NCBI GenBank assembly: GCA_013054445.1
Contig: JAAMPI010000141.1
Span: 1-60,396 of the forward strand
Direction of reading: 5' to 3'
From: Cudoniella acicularis
Taxonomy: Eukaryota > Ascomycota > Leotiomycetes > Helotiales > Helotiaceae
Length of the DNA stretch: 60,396 bases
The notes under the pieces were generated by a model. That model saw only the letters and a program-made list of their open reading frames with translations. It did no database searches and was not told where the DNA came from. The position numbers were made by a program, and so were the translations under genes. Positions 56,666 through 60,396 of the stretch are shown piece by piece; the first letter of the stretch is position 1; each line of letters begins with the position of its first letter.

Positions 56666-57005
56666 ATGACTGGGCGCCCGTCGGTCTTCACGTCTCAGGT
56701 ACGTAGCAATTGTCCTTTGTTCTTGTGCAATCATTCCTTGACTCATTTCCGCTGTTATCTCGTGCTTGCTGATCTCCCCGGGCCCCTCCAATGTCAGGCA
56801 TGGCGATGCCGTCAAGCTTTTCGGGGCTCCAATTCTCTCCAATGTTTTCTCTTTCCCTTTGTATGCTTCGCAATTACTTTAACGCTCTTACTGACGGCCA
56901 ATAGGATTATATTTCAGGTTGGACTTCCACAATTTTCGAAAATCCTCACCGCCAAGTTCTAATCTTCGAATTTTAGATCACATCTGGAAAGCTTCAGTAA
57001 ACTGA
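56666..57005 (+). CDS. Arginine attenuator peptide uORF, interrupted by two introns
   Basis: join(56666..56698, 56905..56917, 56977..57005) encodes a 24-residue peptide. It starts MTGRPSVFTSQ, continues DYIS from a 13-nt exon, and ends DHIWKASVN. The length and nearly all key positions match the fungal arginine attenuator peptide described for Neurospora arg-2, including Asp12 and Trp19. In that system the peptide stalls ribosomes at its stop codon when arginine is abundant and so reduces initiation at the main ORF. The main ATG follows 59 nt after the uORF stop. Both introns are GT-AG (206 and 59 bp) and keep phase. If both introns were retained, the frame would read through to a 98-residue product. 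Confidence 0.9.
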
Positions 57006-57064
57006 AAAGGCTTTCCAATTACACATAACACATTCACCTTTACACATCCGAAATACCTTCCAAT

Positions 57065-58577
57065 ATGTTCGCACGATTCGTGAAGCCGGGGGCTTTCAAG
57101 TCCGCTGGTGGAATCCATACCAGAATCGCCCAGCAGGCACGATTCCTAGCGACTGTCGAGGGAAGTGTTGGCCGTACTATGCCAGTCACTCGTCCTCGAG
57201 CTACTCCTATCTCTCACGACCGAGCTACATTCACAATCCGGGTATGTATTCTATGGTGTGCAAAATGAGTATGAACTGATTATCGTGTTGCTAGGATGGA
57301 CCTGTTTTCCACGGCAAATCTTTTGGTGCCAAGTCCAACATTTCCGGCGAAGCTGTCTTCACAACCTCCCTTGTGGGATACCCCGAGTCAATGACCGATC
57401 CTTCGTATCGTGGCCAAATCCTCGTTTTCACTCAGCCTCTGATTGGAAACTATGGCGTGCCTTCCTCTGCTCGTGACAACCATGGCCTCCTCAAATACTT
57501 CGAATCCCCAAACATTCAGTGTGTTGGTGTTGTCGTTGCGGATTATGCGGAGAAGTACAGTCACTGGACTGCCGTTGAGAGCTTGAGCGATTGGTGCGCT
57601 CGTGAGGGCGTCCCCGCCATCTCTGGCGTTGATACTCGTGCCATTGTTACCTATCTCCGAGAGGAAGGTTCTTCATTAGCTCGAATCACCATTGGAGAGG
57701 AATACGATGCAGACCAGGACGAAGCTTTCATTGATCCCGAACAGATCAATTTGGTCAAGAAAGTCAGCACCAAGGCTCCCTTCCACGTTAGCTCGCAGAA
57801 TGGGGATATGCACATTGCGGTCATTGATTGTGGTGTCAAGGAAAACATCTTGAGAAGTTTGGTCAGCCGCGGTGCGAGCGTTACTGTCTTCCCGTATGCT
57901 TTCCCTATCCACAAGGTTGCTCATCACTTCGATGGTGTTTTCATCTCCAACGGTCCAGGTGACCCAACTCATTGCCAGGAAACTGTCTACCACTTGAGCC
58001 GATTGATGGAATCTTCTCAAGTACCAATCATGGGTATTTGTCTTGGCCATCAATTGCTTGCTCTTGCAGCGGGTGCCCGTACTATTAAGCTCAAGTATGG
58101 TAACCGTGCCCACAACATTCCAGCCTTGGACTTGACCACCGGTCAATGCCACATCACCAGTCAGAACCACGGTTATGCTGTTGATACTCCAACTCTTCCT
58201 TCAGATTTCAAGGAGTACTTTGTCAATTTGAACGATGGCTCGAACGAGGGTATGTATTAAACTTGATAAATCTTTATACTTTTCGCTAATATGATTTAGG
58301 CATGATCCATAAGACTCGACCCATCTTCTCTACACAATTCCACCCCGAAGCTAAGGGAGGACCAATGGATTCTTCTTACCTCTTTGACATGTATATTGAA
58401 AATGTTCAGCGATATAAGAAAAACCAGGAGGTTTACCCAGCTGGTCAAGGAAAGGATAACCGACCTTCTCCTTTGCTTGTTGATATTTTGTCAAAGGAGA
58501 GAGTTGGGGTTCAGCCAGCTCAGCCAGCTGAGAACCTTGCCCAAGCAGCCATTGCTCAGCAAGCTGCTGCTGCGTAA
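57065..58577 (+). CDS. cpa1: Carbamoyl-phosphate synthase, arginine-specific, small (glutaminase) subunit
   Basis: join(57065..57241, 57295..58249, 58300..58577), 469 aa. An N-terminal presequence rich in Arg, Lys, Ala and Ser with no acids ([16 protein letters not shown]...) indicates mitochondria. The CPSase small-chain domain has [35 protein letters not shown] and [13 protein letters not shown]. The class-I glutamine amidotransferase domain has the nucleophile in [19 protein letters not shown], and the His-Glu pair in FHPEAKGGP. It hydrolyses glutamine and passes ammonia to the large subunit to make carbamoyl phosphate for arginine. The Ala/Gln-rich tail is low in complexity. Translation is expected to be controlled by the uORF just upstream. 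Confidence 0.96.
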
Positions 58578-59201
58578 TTTTGCTGGGGTATGAAAATAGG
58601 TTTTGATATTGGGCGTTAAGGGGCTGAAATTGAACTGGTGGGCCGTTTTTAAGCAAGCAATGCAGTACAGGCAAAAGCTTTCGTGGTTCATAGCAAGGGT
58701 TTTGAATACAATTGTTTTATTAAAGTTAGTCCTCTGGATGCTTTGGTGATCTCTGTGAATTTGTCTCTTGCTTGTTATTAACTGCAATTCACTTTAATGC
58801 ATGTCAAATCAAATTTGTGTGCTGTTATTCACAACTCTATCAGCAAAACCTTCTATTTTTGGCTATAGAAAAGTTTCAAATTCAATTATTGAGCAAGTGG
58901 CCATGACGTATCCTTATTTTATCGCCAATCACAGTATCCTTGGAATCTGCAGGTACCTTGGACCCTATTCTTTCTATTCCTTGAAATTCATTCAATATAT
59001 TACACTCTAGTCCGAGGGTCATCAAGCAGATGTCTCTAATACACGGATAAAAGTCATCTTTTCCTCATCTTCTGACTCCCCTCAGGACTCTCAACAAGTC
59101 TCCAGTGAATAAGCTACAACCCCGCAATATTCACAATTCGAGCGTCATATTGCCGCGCCTCCTTTACCTTTAAATACGAGTGGATCTTACCAGGGAGTTT
59201 T
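58578..59201. other. Intergenic
   Basis: 3' region of cpa1 and promoter of the next gene; no other feature recognised. Confidence 0.5.
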
Positions 59202-60396
59202 ATGCCCTCTCTCTCCGGACTCCTGCCTCTATCGACAGGAAGGGAAAACCGGATAGCTATTCGAACACTTACAGCTCAGCACTTCTCAACGAGAGTTAGA
59301 GCTATGGCATCTCGGAACCAACACTCGCTTCAACACGTGTATCTAAATCTCAACCTTGACGGGAATTCCTACTATTGTTCCTCTTCAAATAGAGAAGACG
59401 AAGAAGAAGCCTACCTCGAACACGCAGCTCTAACCGAGCACTCGCTCCTCTCGACTTCTTCCTCCCTCTCTTTAGCCACAAACGACAACTACTGGGACCA
59501 ACTCACCACCACCACCTCCTCTTCTTGCTCCTCATCTTCTTACTCAGACCCGTCATCGCTCTCCTCATCCATCTCCTCACTTTCCACACCTGCTTCTCCT
59601 TCCCCCTTACCAAATCTTCCCTCACCACAACCACAACCGCCAACAAAAGAAAAAACAATCCTAGTAGGCATTTCAAGCTGTTCTTCCTCCGGTAAAACAA
59701 CACTAGCCTTTCTGCTGAATGAGATTTTCTCCTTCATCAGCCCTAATCTCAACGATGATGGGAGTGGGAGTGGGGGTGAGGGAGGCGGAATAGGGAGAGG
59801 GTTAATACTGAATCAAGATGCGTTTTTTCTTCCGAAGGAGAGGTTGCCGTCTACGACGTTCTTGAGTACGGATGGGGATGTTGAGAGGAGGTTTTTGGAG
59901 AGGTGTGTGCGTGCTAGTGATGAGGGTGAAAGTGGGCAGATGAATTTATACAGTTTTGAGGAAGTTGAGGTTGGTGATGGTGATGGTGAGGAAAAGGGGA
60001 AGGTGTGGAAAGTACGGGTCCGGATAGTGATTGTGCTGAGGCAGTGAGCTTCGAACGGTTGGTGGATGTTTTGGTTCGTGTGAAAAATGGCGGTAGCGGT
60101 GATGAGGAAGTCGAAGGGTTGGGGCTGGTTGAAGACCAAGCTCAATTCCGAGCACAAAATCAATCTCAAGACCTCCGCAACAACAGCACAGAAACTCTTC
60201 AAAGTTCAGGACAAACACGAGAACAAGGAGAAGAATGCATGCACTCGGGCCGCCTCACCACAACCTCATCCAAAACAGCAAACTCAAAACGCAGTCTCCT
60301 CCAAGTCGAAGAAGGCGAAGAAGCCACGAGGAAGAAATACGTGGGTTTGATTAGGGAGTGTAGAGAGATTGTTAGGAGGGCGTTGAGGAGACGGCA
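59202..60396 (+). CDS. P-loop kinase, nicotinamide-riboside-kinase/uridine-kinase-like, partial
   Basis: The gene runs off the window. The P-loop VGISSCSSSGKTTLAFLL and then LILNQDAFFLPKERLP match the nucleoside-kinase fold, where the Asp after the second strand (NQDAF) acts in catalysis; the ..GCSSSGKTTL.. form is typical of nicotinamide riboside kinases. An extension of about 145 residues, rich in Ser and acids, precedes the P-loop. After about 60010 the open frame ends, while another frame continues TGPDSDCAEAVSFERLVDVL, which resembles the PDWDCPEA segment of these kinases. Either an intron I cannot define or a one-base shift lies there. Poly-Gly and poly-Asp inserts make the core longer than usual. 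Substrate unproven. Confidence 0.65.

Noticed and set aside
56666..56962. A 98-residue frame upstream of cpa1 as a separate gene.
   Set aside because: Its first 11 codons are the attenuator peptide and the rest is intron read-through.
1..60396. CRISPR arrays, operons or bacterial-type promoters.
   Set aside because: The content is clearly eukaryotic (introns, HET, PKS, mitochondrial presequences), and no regularly spaced short repeats were seen.

Overview
The window reads as nuclear DNA of a filamentous ascomycete, most likely a leotiomycete (Helotiales-like; the class is an inference). The reasons are short introns of about 45-90 bp with GTRNGT donors and CTRAY branch sites, several heterokaryon-incompatibility (HET) genes, a PTH11-type receptor, a SAT-containing non-reducing polyketide synthase, the fungal arginine attenuator peptide, and transposon relics whose stop codons are all explained by C-to-T or G-to-A change, as repeat-induced point mutation (RIP) would leave.

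Layout. 1-4.9 kb holds degenerate repeats, a decayed hypothetical gene and a long hairpin. 5.1-9.6 kb holds an AIM9-like phosphotransferase, a small protein with two tryptophan/tyrosine repeats, and an endonuclease/exonuclease/phosphatase (EEP) protein with a broken N terminus. 9.6-12.3 kb is TA-rich wreckage with an LTR. 12.3-14.8 kb has an intact HET gene and a HET fragment. 15.9-17.7 kb has a Gag1-clamp-like protein. 20.5-42.7 kb is a candidate secondary-metabolite cluster: Baeyer-Villiger monooxygenase (BVMO), secreted GMC oxidoreductase, PTH11-like receptor, O-methyltransferase, a second GMC oxidoreductase without a signal peptide, and a SAT-KS-AT-PT-ACP-ACP-TE polyketide synthase. 42.7-48.3 kb is a transposon graveyard: a HET gene cut by a Tc1 element, a gag-like ORF, an LTR of the same family as at 11.7 kb, and a solo LTR with a perfect target duplication. 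48.3-54.3 kb has an intact EEP paralogue, HET relics, a MITE and a transposon-protein fragment. 54.8 kb to the end is housekeeping: electron-transfer flavoprotein beta, the arginine-specific carbamoyl-phosphate synthase small subunit with its attenuator uORF, and a P-loop kinase that runs off the window.

How it fits together. The PKS would build an aromatic polyketide, the methyltransferase and the oxidases would tailor it, and the receptor might couple the cluster to outside signals. Two cluster genes, the PKS (second ACP) and the BVMO (fingerprint motif), each carry an apparent single-base frameshift. The pathway is therefore either recently disabled or the assembly has indel errors. Exon joins were worked out by hand from splice signals and reading frame; no homology search was possible.
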